The notes beneath the pieces are model-generated. The model did no database searches. It saw nothing but the letters and a program-made list of their open reading frames with translations, and was not told the DNA's origin. A stretch of DNA of 64,000 nucleotides, from the NCBI RefSeq assembly GCF_012979275.1, contig NZ_JABASZ010000003.1, positions 1 through 64,000 on the forward strand, in the 5' to 3' direction. This DNA comes from Pseudopontixanthobacter vadosimaris. GTDB lineage: Bacteria; Pseudomonadota; Alphaproteobacteria; Sphingomonadales; Sphingomonadaceae. The position numbers and the translations under genes are program-made. Shown in pieces: positions 17,145-25,804 of this stretch. Numbering within the stretch: the stretch's first letter is position 1; the number at the start of each line of letters is the position of its first letter.

Positions 17145-18320
17145 TCAGCCGGCAACGTCCGACAGGGCGGCGATGAAATCGGCAATATTGCCGCTATGCA
17201 ATCCGGCGACGTTGATCCGGCCCGATCCCGCCATGTAGACACCGTGGTCGCGGCGCAGGGCGGCAATCTGCTGCTTGTCCAGCGGCAGCACCGCGAACAG
17301 CCCGTGCCCCATGCCGAGCGGCGTCAGGTCGAGCGATCCAGCCGTTCCTGCCGCAGCGAGTTTCGCACGGACGCCGCCCATCCTTTCGCGCATCGATGCA
17401 AGCTCGGCTCGCCAGTCCTCGGTCATACCGGCATCCCGCAGCACGATGCGGACAGCTGCGCCGCCGTGATCGGGCGGCATCGACCAGTTTGCCCGCGCCA
17501 GCGCATTGGCATTGGACATGATCGTGTCCAGCTGGTCGCCCTTCTGCGCCATGACATAGAAAGCGCCGACCCGGTCGCGGTACAGCCCGAAATTCTTGTC
17601 GCAGCTATAGGCGATCAGGGCTTCGGGAACGGCCCGGAGCACGGCGCGCAGGCCGTATACATCCTCCTCCATACCCTGCCCCAGCCCCTGATAGGCGACA
17701 TCGATCAGCGGCAGAACGCCGGAGGACTCCAGCGTCGCCGCGATCGTGTCCCACTGATCGTCCGTATAATCGATTCCGGTGGGATTGTGACAACAGCCAT
17801 GCAGCAGCACGGCATCGCCCGGCCCGGCCCCGTCCAGAGCCGCCAGCAAAGCGCCCAGATCGGCCGCGCCGTCCGCGCCCGCATGCTGAAAGGATGCGAC
17901 CTCGATCCCGACATCGGCCAGGATCTGGGCATGGTTGGGCCAGCTGGGCACGCCCATCAGAACGCGCTTCACGCCTGACTGCTTTGCCAGCGCCAGCGCC
18001 AGGCGAACCGCGCCCGTTCCACCCGGCGTCTGCATGCCCCGGATACGGCCATGCATGGTCGCATCTTCGCCGAAGATATAGGGCATCAGCGCATGCACGA
18101 AGCCCATGTCGCCTTCCGGGCCGAGATAGGCCTTGCTGTCCTGTTCGCCGAGCAGCTGAGCTTCCGCTGACTTGATCGCCGAGAATACCGGGGTGGAGCC
18201 GTCGTCGGTGCGGTAGACCCCGACCCCCAGATCGATCTTGCCGGGCCGCTGGTCGTCGGCATACATCTTGATGAGCGCAAGCAGCGCATCGGCGGGCTGA
18301 GGATCTAGTCTGTCGAGCAT
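17145..18320 (-). CDS. Aromatic amino acid / aspartate aminotransferase
   Basis: A 391-residue class I PLP-dependent transaminase of the AspC/TyrB branch. Visible are the N-terminal IDLGVGVYR (29-37), HNPTG (178-182), the D/Y pair in IDVAYQGLG (207-214) and the PLP lysine at about 242 in SCDKNFGLYRDRVG. Family members move amino groups between aspartate, glutamate or aromatic amino acids and the matching 2-oxoacids in the cytoplasm. The residue before the lysine is Asp (CDKNFG), where many relatives have Ser (SKNFG); this variant is common in the tyrosine aminotransferase-like subgroup as I recall. Exact substrate preference cannot be read from the sequence. Confidence 0.92.
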   Translation of the reverse strand: MLDRLDPQPADALLALIKMYADDQRPGKIDLGVGVYRTDDGSTPVFSAIKSAEAQLLGEQDSKAYLGPEGDMGFVHALMPYIFGEDATMHGRIRGMQTPGGTGAVRLALALAKQSGVKRVLMGVPSWPNHAQILADVGIEVASFQHAGADGAADLGALLAALDGAGPGDAVLLHGCCHNPTGIDYTDDQWDTIAATLESSGVLPLIDVAYQGLGQGMEEDVYGLRAVLRAVPEALIAYSCDKNFGLYRDRVGAFYVMAQKGDQLDTIMSNANALARANWSMPPDHGGAAVRIVLRDAGMTEDWRAELASMRERMGGVRAKLAAAGTAGSLDLTPLGMGHGLFAVLPLDKQQIAALRRDHGVYMAGSGRINVAGLHSGNIADFIAALSDVAG

Positions 18321-18392
18321 GACAGCCTCATGCCGAGCCGGAGGCAGCCCCGCAACAGCAATTTCAGATGAGACCGGCCAATCGCAGCTTCG

Positions 18393-19232
18393 TCAGAACG
18401 GCAACCACCGCTGCTCGCGCGAAAAGCGCATATATCCGGCATTCACGCCAAGGCGCAGACCAGCGCCGACGCGGATGGGAATGAGCACGACATCGCCCTT
18501 GCGCAGATAGCTCGCCGTCATGCCGCCAACGAGATAGGCCTGGCCCTCGCCCGCCGGAAACCGTTCGTAGAGCTCGTCGGTGTCATAGAGATTATAGACC
18601 AGCACGAAGGTGTTGCCCGCGTTTGCGCCTGCATCGAAGCCGATGCTGGGGCCTGTCCAGTAGACCGGCATCTTGCCCTCGACCTTGTGATACAGCGTTC
18701 CCGAACCATAGCGCGCGCCGATGATGAAAGCCCCGCCGGCTTCACGGCCGACGATGTATCCGTTGGGCTCGCCCTGTTCGGCCAGCAGCTTCTCGATCAT
18801 GCGGGCGACGCCCTCGGCACCTTCTCCGAACAGTCCCTGTGCCGCGCCGATCAGATCGTCCTGCCGGTATGTGTCGCCCTGAGCCGCTGCGACGGCAGGT
18901 TGCGCATTTTCCTGTGATGCAGCCGGTTCGGACGATGACGGCGCCGCCTCGGTCCCGGTCCATGCTTCCACGTTGGTGTCGGCCCCTGCCTCCGCCCCCG
19001 CCTCAGGCCCGACCGGCGTTGCGGCCTGATAGGTGCCATCGGTGGCGAACACATAATCGTCGCCGGGCCGTTCGGCAGGTACCTCGACCTGGCCCTGCAT
19101 GAGGTCGCCGTCGATCGCCTGATCGGGGTCGATACGCTCGATCCCCTGTGCAGCCAAAGGCGAAACCGCGAAACCGATCGTTCCGGCAATCACGGCTGCC
19201 ATCCGGCCGATCTTCGAAAATGCGAGGCTCAT
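18393..19232 (-). CDS. EipA family envelope protein (DUF1134)
   Basis: A 279-residue exported protein. A signal peptide (cleavage near SPLAAQ|G) is followed by an Ala/Pro/Glu-rich linker to about residue 125. The DUF1134 domain comes next and includes EKLLAEQGEPNGYIVG, a G-x-G-T-L-Y-H-K segment, WTGPSIGFDAG and the C-terminal YMRFSREQRWLPF. The Brucella homologue EipA is a periplasmic envelope-integrity factor. The start was set at the signal peptide; the open frame upstream is spurious because it reads through tRNA-Ser on the other strand. It lies 72 bp downstream-oriented from the aminotransferase start, on the same strand. Confidence 0.9.
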   Translation of the reverse strand: MSLAFSKIGRMAAVIAGTIGFAVSPLAAQGIERIDPDQAIDGDLMQGQVEVPAERPGDDYVFATDGTYQAATPVGPEAGAEAGADTNVEAWTGTEAAPSSSEPAASQENAQPAVAAAQGDTYRQDDLIGAAQGLFGEGAEGVARMIEKLLAEQGEPNGYIVGREAGGAFIIGARYGSGTLYHKVEGKMPVYWTGPSIGFDAGANAGNTFVLVYNLYDTDELYERFPAGEGQAYLVGGMTASYLRKGDVVLIPIRVGAGLRLGVNAGYMRFSREQRWLPF

Positions 19233-19390
19233 GTTACCTGTCCCGTATCGATGCATTCCGTCCTGATACAGAGGGGTAGCGACGTGAAGCAACACTGAAC
19301 CGCAGCGACGAAATCCCTGGATCGAGAGCAAACAGGCACCTTGCCGCCCCGCAAACCAGTCGCTATAGCGCGCCCTCGCTGCTGCGATCC

Positions 19391-19482
19391 GGAGACGTGG
19401 GTGAGTGGCTGAAACCAGTTCCCTGCTAAGGAACCATACTGGGTAACCGGTATCGAGGGTTCGAATCCCTCCGTCTCCGCCA
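19391..19482 (+). tRNA. tRNA-Ser (anticodon GCU)
   Basis: The 92-nt sequence folds as a type II tRNA. The acceptor stem is GGAGACG with CGTCTCC, the discriminator is G, and CCA is encoded. The anticodon loop CTGCTAA shows GCT, read as GCU for serine AGC/AGU codons. A long variable arm and the TTCGAAT T-loop are present. The accessory region begins directly at its 3' end, which makes it a possible integration site. Confidence 0.96.
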
Positions 19483-19727
19483 CAGTTCATTCAAATCGAC
19501 AATTTAACAGCCAGATCGGCAAACTTACCCCATCCTTTCCCTCATGGGATTTAATGCACGATTCGGCGTCAAGTTGGCAGGGCAATGATCGAAATTACGG
19601 CGACCGTTGACGACGACGCTTCGAGACATAGCGCCGCAAGTTGTCGGTTCGCGGTGCGCCGATGCTGTAATGCGAGCGCCAGCCGAAGCGATGTTTTGGC
19701 ATGGGCGCGGACGGCTTGAACTGGCGG

Positions 19728-19835
19728 TACGACGCTGGAATGGCCGAGGGCAAATCGGAAACCGACCGAAACCGGACGCTCGCCATCGTTCATCAGTTTG
19801 CGGGTCGCATGGTCGATGGCCGCATTGAGGCCGTG
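19728..19835 (-). pseudogene. Remnant of a NiCoT nickel/cobalt permease gene
   Basis: About 36 codons in one minus-strand frame keep a pattern typical of the HoxN/NixA/NicT family: H-x-x-x-A-I-D-x-x-T-R-K-L-M followed by PVSVGFRFALGHSSVV. In the intact family these are the first metal-binding motif (H-x4-D-H-I-A-A-I-D-N-x-T-R) and the second motif (F-F-x-L-G-H-S-T-V-V). Here part of the first motif is missing and no membrane helices continue on either side, so the gene is a fragment. The surrounding 19483-20066 bases hold no other gene I can defend. Confidence 0.55.
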
Positions 19836-20066
19836 TTCCTTGCGCTCCAGAGCTAGCTTGCCGGCGGTGCAGATCATCGACCGCTCTTGTTCGTGCATGC
19901 TCAGCAACACCGTTATTTCTCGCCGTCATATGCAGTGGTGTGGCCAAACTGTCAGTTTGACGGCGGTACCTGATATTCATTCTGGACAATTGCGCTACGG
20001 TTCGAAACACCGGATCGGAATTCCAATCGCTGCCGCACAAGGAATGATCGTCATGGAAGGAGGACA

Positions 20067-20288
20067 ATGATGGCCTATTACGGAAAATACGACACGCCGA
20101 AACAAGTGCTCGATGATCACAATCTTAGCCAGGGCGCGAAGATCGAGATGCTGGAATCCTGGCGTGACGATAAGGAGGCCTATATGCGTGCTTCTGAAGA
20201 AGGCATGGGCGGAGAGGATCGGTCGCACATACTGAAGGAGGTCGAGAAAGCCCTGATCGCATTACGAGCCGAAATGGATAAGACGTAA
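20067..20288 (+). CDS. Small conserved-looking hypothetical protein
   Basis: A 73-residue, strongly charged protein with no signal peptide or membrane helix. The pattern MMAYYGKYDTPKQVLDDH, then W-R-D-D-K-E-A-Y-M-R-A-S-E-E-G-M, looks like a small family I associate with sphingomonads, but I cannot name a function. A strong ribosome binding site (AAGGAGG) lies 6-7 bp before the double ATG, which supports expression. It stands alone between gene fragments in the accessory region. Confidence 0.65.
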   Translation: MMAYYGKYDTPKQVLDDHNLSQGAKIEMLESWRDDKEAYMRASEEGMGGEDRSHILKEVEKALIALRAEMDKT

Positions 20289-20642
20289 AACCGTCTGAGC
20301 GGGTGACCCGGAAGCTGGCCGGTGAGGAGATGACGAAGACACCAGCAAAAATCGACTGGTGCGATAGAAGGGTCGGCGGATAGGCTAAGGAGCGCGCAGA
20401 CGCGGAGTGACTTGGAAAAGCACCGTTTTATTGGCGATGGTCGATCCTATGTGGGATGTCCGTCTACAAGACCCCGGATTCGAATATCGCCAAGCCAACG
20501 GAAATTGAAACGATGGTAGCCAATTCGGCCGAATAAGTCTTGCCCGTGGCCAAGACGGGAAACGCTGAATTGCCGCCCATCGTGCAGCGATGCCGGCAAC
20601 GTATCACGACGCGGCCCACTTCCGCATTGGTTCTATCCACAT
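20289..20642. other. Gene-free stretch in accessory region
   Basis: No frame in these 354 bases has recognisable coding character. A minus-strand open frame from 20688 to 20464 looks random in composition. I see no repeats, tRNA-like structures or operator-like dyads. Confidence 0.4.
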
Positions 20643-20936
20643 TCATTCCAAAGGTTGCTGACCGCTTATCCATGAGTCGATGATCCATTCGCGTAGTGCT
20701 CTATCGTCGAGTGATGATATGAAGCGCGCGTCGGCAGGATCTTCCAGATGATGGAAGAAAACTATGCGTTCGTTTTCCAGATATACGGCCCGGACATATT
20801 CGCCATCTTCCGATCCGGCGCCGCCGATTGCAGGGGCAAACCCCAACTCGCTTAACGCGGATGTCAGCCGTTCCAACTGGCCTTCATAAGCCGGGGAAAA
20901 CCGTTCCCAGATTTCTGTCGGCTCCGGGCCTGACAA
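20643..20936 (-). CDS. Hypothetical acidic protein, start uncertain
   Basis: A soluble, acidic protein of at least 97 residues that I do not recognise. The body (IWERFSPAYEGQLERL, then V-R-A-V-Y-L-E-N-E-R-I-V-F-F-H-H-L-E-D-P) has the look of real coding sequence. No ATG is available: the listed start is a TTG, and the same frame remains open upstream for about 36 more codons to a TAA near 21045, with plausible protein sequence (IRFPRPRDDERFAWG) just before the TTG. Either a non-ATG start further up is used or the original start has been lost. Neighbouring fragments make decay plausible. Confidence 0.5.
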   Translation of the reverse strand: MSGPEPTEIWERFSPAYEGQLERLTSALSELGFAPAIGGAGSEDGEYVRAVYLENERIVFFHHLEDPADARFISSLDDRALREWIIDSWISGQQPLE

Positions 20937-21193
20937 GCCCCACGCGAATCTTTCGTCGTCTCTAGGCCGGGGGAAGCGGATTTGCGTTGATATGGCGGAG
21001 ACTCTCTCTTCGTGCGGCCTGCCGCGTAACCGGAATGACTCAGGTTATCCCGTCTTTAGGTTATCGACCATGCCCTATATATTCTGACGCCGATAAAACA
21101 TCAAATCGCCGGATACCCGATTAACAGCACGGCACCCATCGCTGTGCCCACCCTGGCGCGGAAGCGAAGCTGTGCAAGGCACATTATCAATGA

Positions 21194-21480
21194 CTGCCTG
21201 TCGGCTTCATCCTGACTGGCGGTGAGGCTTTGGATTACACCGCCGCCGAGCCGCTGATGGCGATCCCGGACGCGAAGCCCAAGGCACTGCTGGCGGGCAA
21301 AGGTTATGACGGGTCCCCCTGAAAGCCTGCCGATCCGGGGCATCCTGCCGATCATCCCGCCTCGCTCGAACCGCAAGGTGCCCGAACATCCCGACTATCG
21401 CCCCTACCAGAACCGCGATCGCGCCGAGCGATTGTTCGGAAAGCGTGCGCGTCTGAGTGAATCAAACCCGCGCCCAGGAA
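21194..21480 (+). pseudogene. IS5-family transposase remnant
   Basis: Two adjoining reading frames give consecutive parts of an IS5-type DDE transposase. The first reads LPVGFILTGGEALDY and runs on to LLAGKGYDG, which carries the catalytic-region Y-D motif. The second begins about 21306 and reads LPIRGILPIIPPRSNRK, then E-H-P-D-Y-R-P-Y and N-R-D-R-A-E-R-L-F-G-K, the terminal catalytic E region. A frameshift near 21310 separates them, and both ends are missing, so no transposase can be made. I find no inverted repeats bounding it. Confidence 0.75.
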
Positions 21481-21484
21481 GATT

Positions 21485-22774
21485 TCATTTGATAAGCCTA
21501 ACGCGTCGCCACCTGAATGCGGCTACAGATATGGCGGTCAAGATGAAGGTTGCCCAGAATATACTAACGAAGGGTGCGGAATTTCCATAAAGTAAGCGCC
21601 CCACGAGGGTTGTGACCAGACCAAGGGGAGTGCCGATGACCACAGCCCACCATAGCGTACGCAGTCGCTTGGCGGGAAGCCCGCGCCGCTCACGTCGGTT
21701 TAACCAGATGAAGGTGCCCGTCGCCGCGATGGCGCTCAGTGCCAGTCCGAATACGATATAGGCGATTTTGACCGGAAGCCCCCCGAAGTTTCCGAAATGT
21801 AGATTGTAAGTCGATGCGGCCAGTTGCTGCCCGATCGAACCGTCGGCAAGGCCAGCGCTAGAAAGGAACTGTCCATCACCGTCGAACGCGTAATATTCGC
21901 CAAATATCCGTCGCTGCGGATGTTCACCAATGATCTGGATATGCTGCCCGGCTGTCTGCGGATCATGCAGGATAACGTAATACGGTGTTACCTTCTCGAA
22001 ATTCGCCGTCATATAATTCAAAGCAGGCAGAATGTCGGGCGTGACGGCAGGCGCTGGGTCCGGCTCTCCTTCTTCGCCGAATATCGCTTCCGTGACACGT
22101 TCGACATCTCCGCCATAGGCTGTCGCCGCCATCCCGAAGCCGGAGACGTAGAAAAGTCCGATTATCGCCCCTGTCAGGGCAATGGCAATGCCGAATGGCA
22201 GCGTCCAGACGGCGAGCCGGTTATGCCAGTCGACCGTGGCGATATCGTCCTTGCGGCGGGCGCGAAGACGAAACGCATCCCTGAAGATGCGCGGATGCGC
22301 CATTGTGCCGGATATGGCCAGGGCGACCATCATCGCCCCCAGCGCGCCGACCAAGGTCATGCCCACGATCGCCGGCAAATTGAGCCGATAATGAAGCGCC
22401 AGGACAAATTTGGCCCAAGCGTTTTCTTCGGGCATCACGATCCCGCCCGCAGCATCGATGTGGACCGCCTGCGTATCGGTAGTGATCGTCGTGCGGGGCA
22501 GCGCGTCCGTCGGCAAATGAACGAAAAGATGCGTGGTGGTCGCCTGTGCCTTTTCGCTTTCGAGGACATTCTCGATCCCTCGCTGGATCGCGGCAGGCTC
22601 TATCGAAGCCATCTCCGGCGCGCCCGGCTGCTCGAACCGCTGCCATTCCTCATACAGCACGATTGCCGTCCCGGTCACGCAGATCAGGTATAGCAAGGCG
22701 CAGCAGATCAGGCCGATCGCGGAATGAGCCGATAGCGCTTTCTGCACGGTGGCCTTACCCATTGCGATACCCAT
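21485..22774 (-). CDS. PepSY-associated membrane protein of siderophore operon
   Basis: A 429-residue inner-membrane protein with about five helices and a large periplasmic part. PepSY_TM family marks are the N-terminal L-S-A-H-S-A-I-G-L helix, LHYRLNLP, the conserved D-W-H-N-R-L and the Y-N-L-H-F-G-N-F-G-G block, whose histidines may bind haem. Members next to TonB receptors are thought to help release iron from imported siderophores by reduction. The start overlaps the stop of the upstream gene (ATGA), and the chain receptor-membrane protein-PepSY is fully overlapped, so this is one operon. It ends 5 bp from the IS5 remnant on the other strand. Confidence 0.85.
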   Translation of the reverse strand: MGIAMGKATVQKALSAHSAIGLICCALLYLICVTGTAIVLYEEWQRFEQPGAPEMASIEPAAIQRGIENVLESEKAQATTTHLFVHLPTDALPRTTITTDTQAVHIDAAGGIVMPEENAWAKFVLALHYRLNLPAIVGMTLVGALGAMMVALAISGTMAHPRIFRDAFRLRARRKDDIATVDWHNRLAVWTLPFGIAIALTGAIIGLFYVSGFGMAATAYGGDVERVTEAIFGEEGEPDPAPAVTPDILPALNYMTANFEKVTPYYVILHDPQTAGQHIQIIGEHPQRRIFGEYYAFDGDGQFLSSAGLADGSIGQQLAASTYNLHFGNFGGLPVKIAYIVFGLALSAIAATGTFIWLNRRERRGLPAKRLRTLWWAVVIGTPLGLVTTLVGRLLYGNSAPFVSIFWATFILTAISVAAFRWRRVRLIK

Positions 22775-23349
22775 CAGACGGCGCCCCCGAGTACAAGAAA
22801 CGGGGCGGACACGGCTGTGATCGCCGCTGCTATCGCAATCTGCGTCCGCCGCCTGTCGTTCATCAGCACCATCGTGGACAATATCGCCCATAGCAGGGGG
22901 ACCAAACCAAGGACGGTGACATTGGCATCCGCTTCGGTCCCGTTCATGGCCAAGACCAAAAGCCGCGCCGCCAGGGCCGCTGCGAGGCTCGCGATCAGGG
23001 CGAACGGACCCGCGATAAGAAAGGTCACAATACGTGCCTGTGTCGTGCGCGCCGTGTTCGATTCTATCGCTATCCGCGGCGCCTTTTCCTTACGGCGCCT
23101 GGCCGATGCCGGCTCCAGCGCTGCGACCGCCAAGAGAATTATGGCGGCCCCCGTTGCAACAAGCATGACGACCGCCACGCCCCATGCACCGAAAGCTGCC
23201 CAGGCCAAGGCAGTTGACAAGGCAAAGCCGAGCCGTCCGGCCAGGTTCAAGACCCACGATCGGTCCCGCCGGGCCCAGGAGATACGCAGGACCACCACGC
23301 TCGTCAGCGCGAGCCCGGCCGCCAGGCACATTTGCGTCGTTTCATCCAT
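22774..23349 (-). CDS. Hypothetical membrane protein of siderophore operon
   Basis: A 191-residue protein with about five hydrophobic helices: 6-22, 34-55, 56-78, 105-130 and 145-165, plus one at the C-terminus. A basic loop in the middle (ARRRKEKAPR) probably faces the cytoplasm. I do not recognise the family. It overlaps both neighbours by 4 bp, between the siderophore receptor and the PepSY protein, where other bacteria often have small DUF3325/DUF3649-type membrane proteins. A role in handling imported iron-siderophore is an inference from position only. Confidence 0.7.
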   Translation of the reverse strand: MDETTQMCLAAGLALTSVVVLRISWARRDRSWVLNLAGRLGFALSTALAWAAFGAWGVAVVMLVATGAAIILLAVAALEPASARRRKEKAPRIAIESNTARTTQARIVTFLIAGPFALIASLAAALAARLLVLAMNGTEADANVTVLGLVPLLWAILSTMVLMNDRRRTQIAIAAAITAVSAPFLVLGGAV

Positions 23350-25463
23350 CAGAAATTATACCCGAGTGTGCCGATCACGGACCGGCTTTCACCCGGATAG
23401 CAGTCACCTCGCACCAGGCAGGTGGTAAGATAGTTCTCGTCGGTCACGTTGCGCGCCGTCACCCGCAGTTCCCACGGGCCACTTTCATATCCCGCAGACA
23501 GATCGCCCACGGTATAGCTGTCTACGCGGTAGGTGAGCAGCTCGCCCGTAATGGCCGACAAGCCGCTGCTTTCGCTTTCCCCCACATGGCGGACGCCGCC
23601 ACCGAAGCTAAATCCGGTCAGTGGGCCGGAAGCGAACCGATAGAGCGCGAAGAGTGACGCCTGCCATTCGGGAATGGCCGTCAGCGAGCGGCCGTTAGGG
23701 TCCTCGGCGTCGAGATAGCTCAAATTTCCGTCAAGCCTCAACCCGCCGATAAGCGCATTGGCTTCCAGTTCCGCACCGCGAATCTTTGCAACGCCTTCCT
23801 GTTGGCTGCTTGCCCCCACCAGCGCGCCGGGATTGGGCAGGTTGGATTGCTCGATATCGAACGCCGCAAGAGTTACCAGCGCGTTGATGCCGACCGGTTG
23901 CCATTTGATGCCGGCTTCATATTGGCGTCCCTCCTGCGGAAGAAGCTGCCGGTTTGTATCGGTATCCGTCCCGACGACGGGTTCGAAGCTTTCGGCATAA
24001 CTGACATAAGGCGACAATCCCGCCGGTCCGCGCCACAACAGTCCGGCGCTGAAACTCGTTGCATCGTCGTCCTGCGTTACGCCGCCCTCGACCCTGTTGG
24101 TCACGTCGTCGAAGCGGACACCCGCATTCGCAACCAAGTCGCCCCAACTGATCTGGTCCGAGATGTAATAGCCGGTTTCCTGCACATAATTGCGCGGACC
24201 GTTCGTCTGAAACTGACGAACCTGATCGACCGTCAACGCACCGGTATATCGCGGGTTGAAAACATTGATGATGCCAGCCGCATAGAGGAACGCATTGTCG
24301 GCGTCGGTCATCACGTCCTGATATTGGATACCGGCCAGTATTTCATGTTCGATTGCCCCTGTCGAAAAGTCACCACGGGCACGGACGTCGAACGCCATTT
24401 GCTCGCTGCGACGGTCGGAGAGATAGAACGTCCAGCCGGCGTTCCCATCAGCATCGAACCGGGGCACGCCATTGCCGGTGAACGATGGCCATGCCTGCCG
24501 GTAATCCGAACTCGCATCGACATATCGCGCGACGCCTTCAAGAGACAGCTTATCGGTCAGCCTCTGTTCGCCCAGGATTGTCAACGCGAAACTTTCGGAA
24601 TCATAAGCATTGAAATCGGGCGCGCCGAAATATTCCGTCGTATCGATTTCCCGCCCATCCGCGAGAGGCAGCAACGTTCCGTTGACAGGATAGAACTGGT
24701 GAGCGGTATCGGTGTCCTGCTCCGTGTAGTTTGCCAGAACAGTTATCTGCGTTCCGTCAGCCGGCCGGACTGTAAAGGCAGGAGCGATGACCAGCTTGTT
24801 ATCATCCACCTCGTCGATCTGGGAGCCTGAGTCGCGATAGAGACCGACCAGACGAAACATTGCCCTGTCGTCCGAACCCGGTACGACAAGATTGATGTCT
24901 CCGGCGATCTGTTTGCGATCGAAGCTGCCATATTGCAGCTGCAGTTCACTGGCATTCTCATCGAAAGGACGCTTCGTCACGACATTGATAATACCTCCCG
25001 GAGATGCTGCGCCGTAAAGGACGGAGGCCGGACCTTTGAGGACCTCGACCTGTTCCAGCGTATAAAGATCGGGCCGCGGGTTATTGTAGAACCCGAACAG
25101 GAATTGCAGATTGTCCCGATATTCCGGCGCATCCAGTCCGCGCACCTGGCTGAAATCTCCACGGGTGGAGAAACCGAAAGGCTCGGCCGTGACGCCCGCC
25201 ATATAGGTCAGCGCATCGTCGAGCGACTGGAACCCTTTCTCTTTGAAGTCGTCGGCCGTTTCGATCGATATCGATCGCGCCGTCTCGACTATCGGGGTAT
25301 CGGACTTGATGGCGCCGAAATCGCTCAACGACCCGGTTACGATTATCGTGATCGCGTCTTCACTTTGACTGACTTCCGTTTCCTCATCAGCCTCTTGTGC
25401 CGCCGCCATTGGCGCGGCCAGCAACGCCATCGATGCGGTTGTAAGGGTCAGAAAGGCTTTCAT
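23349..25463 (-). CDS. TonB-dependent siderophore receptor
   Basis: A 704-residue outer-membrane receptor. A signal peptide (about 1-22) is followed by a TonB-box/plug region with TVV-like residues in ITIIVTGSLSDFG. The plug domain then shows R-G-x-x-x-x-V-L-Y-G-A-A-S-P-G-G-I-I-N-V-V-T-K-R-P, a hallmark of siderophore receptors. The 22-strand barrel ends in the expected aromatic residue (GTLGYNF). The substrate is probably a ferric siderophore, but which one cannot be told. No periplasmic binding protein or ABC importer is adjacent; the two downstream membrane proteins may do the inner-membrane step. A dyad upstream suggests iron control. Confidence 0.92.
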   Translation of the reverse strand: MKAFLTLTTASMALLAAPMAAAQEADEETEVSQSEDAITIIVTGSLSDFGAIKSDTPIVETARSISIETADDFKEKGFQSLDDALTYMAGVTAEPFGFSTRGDFSQVRGLDAPEYRDNLQFLFGFYNNPRPDLYTLEQVEVLKGPASVLYGAASPGGIINVVTKRPFDENASELQLQYGSFDRKQIAGDINLVVPGSDDRAMFRLVGLYRDSGSQIDEVDDNKLVIAPAFTVRPADGTQITVLANYTEQDTDTAHQFYPVNGTLLPLADGREIDTTEYFGAPDFNAYDSESFALTILGEQRLTDKLSLEGVARYVDASSDYRQAWPSFTGNGVPRFDADGNAGWTFYLSDRRSEQMAFDVRARGDFSTGAIEHEILAGIQYQDVMTDADNAFLYAAGIINVFNPRYTGALTVDQVRQFQTNGPRNYVQETGYYISDQISWGDLVANAGVRFDDVTNRVEGGVTQDDDATSFSAGLLWRGPAGLSPYVSYAESFEPVVGTDTDTNRQLLPQEGRQYEAGIKWQPVGINALVTLAAFDIEQSNLPNPGALVGASSQQEGVAKIRGAELEANALIGGLRLDGNLSYLDAEDPNGRSLTAIPEWQASLFALYRFASGPLTGFSFGGGVRHVGESESSGLSAITGELLTYRVDSYTVGDLSAGYESGPWELRVTARNVTDENYLTTCLVRGDCYPGESRSVIGTLGYNF

Positions 25464-25804
25464 CTAATTTCCTCGTCAATTCATTGCGCGAAATCCCGCT
25501 ACTGCGAGTTGTTATCATTGCAACAACGCGGTGAAAATGATGGCGGAAGCTAGATCGACACGATGCTCACGAGGGGGCGGAGTACGAAATTCAGTGAGGC
25601 CATAGCGACCAATCAGGTTGGATAACCCTGCAATTATCTTGCTGTTGAAGCACCCTCAGAGTCGGGTCAGGAAAATACCGGCAGTTGCGGACTCTAGAAC
25701 CGCAATGCTTCCGTTCGGAAAATTCCAGGCACGCGGCCAGCCCCAAGCCTTCATCGCCTTTGCTTCGAAAGAGGTAATGCGTGACTTGGACAGGCCGTAT
25801 TGCC
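25464..25804. other. Intergenic stretch upstream of receptor operon
   Basis: Apart from the dyad at 25508-25527 I see no gene here. Open frames on both strands between 25591 and 25881 lack family resemblance and a ribosome binding site. The stretch marks the boundary between the siderophore operon and the module that follows. Confidence 0.4.
25508..25527. promoter_or_regulatory. Candidate iron-responsive operator upstream of TonB receptor
   Basis: A 20-bp dyad, GTTGTT and AACAAC arms with an 8-nt A/T-rich core, centred about 55 bp before the receptor ATG. The core TTATCATTGCAA resembles Fur-type half sites (TGATAA inverted). It shares ATTGCAA(A)CAA with the dyad upstream of feoA. Confidence 0.45.

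Noticed and set aside
19229-19490. Protein-like frames (ending in ...GFEPSIPVTQYG) on the minus strand
   Set aside because: They translate the complement of tRNA-Ser; this peptide is a common false annotation from tRNA-Ser genes.
19525-20067. 180-codon minus-strand frame after tRNA-Ser
   Set aside because: Composition looks random, it has no family motif, and it is in a different frame from the nickel-permease relic it overlaps.
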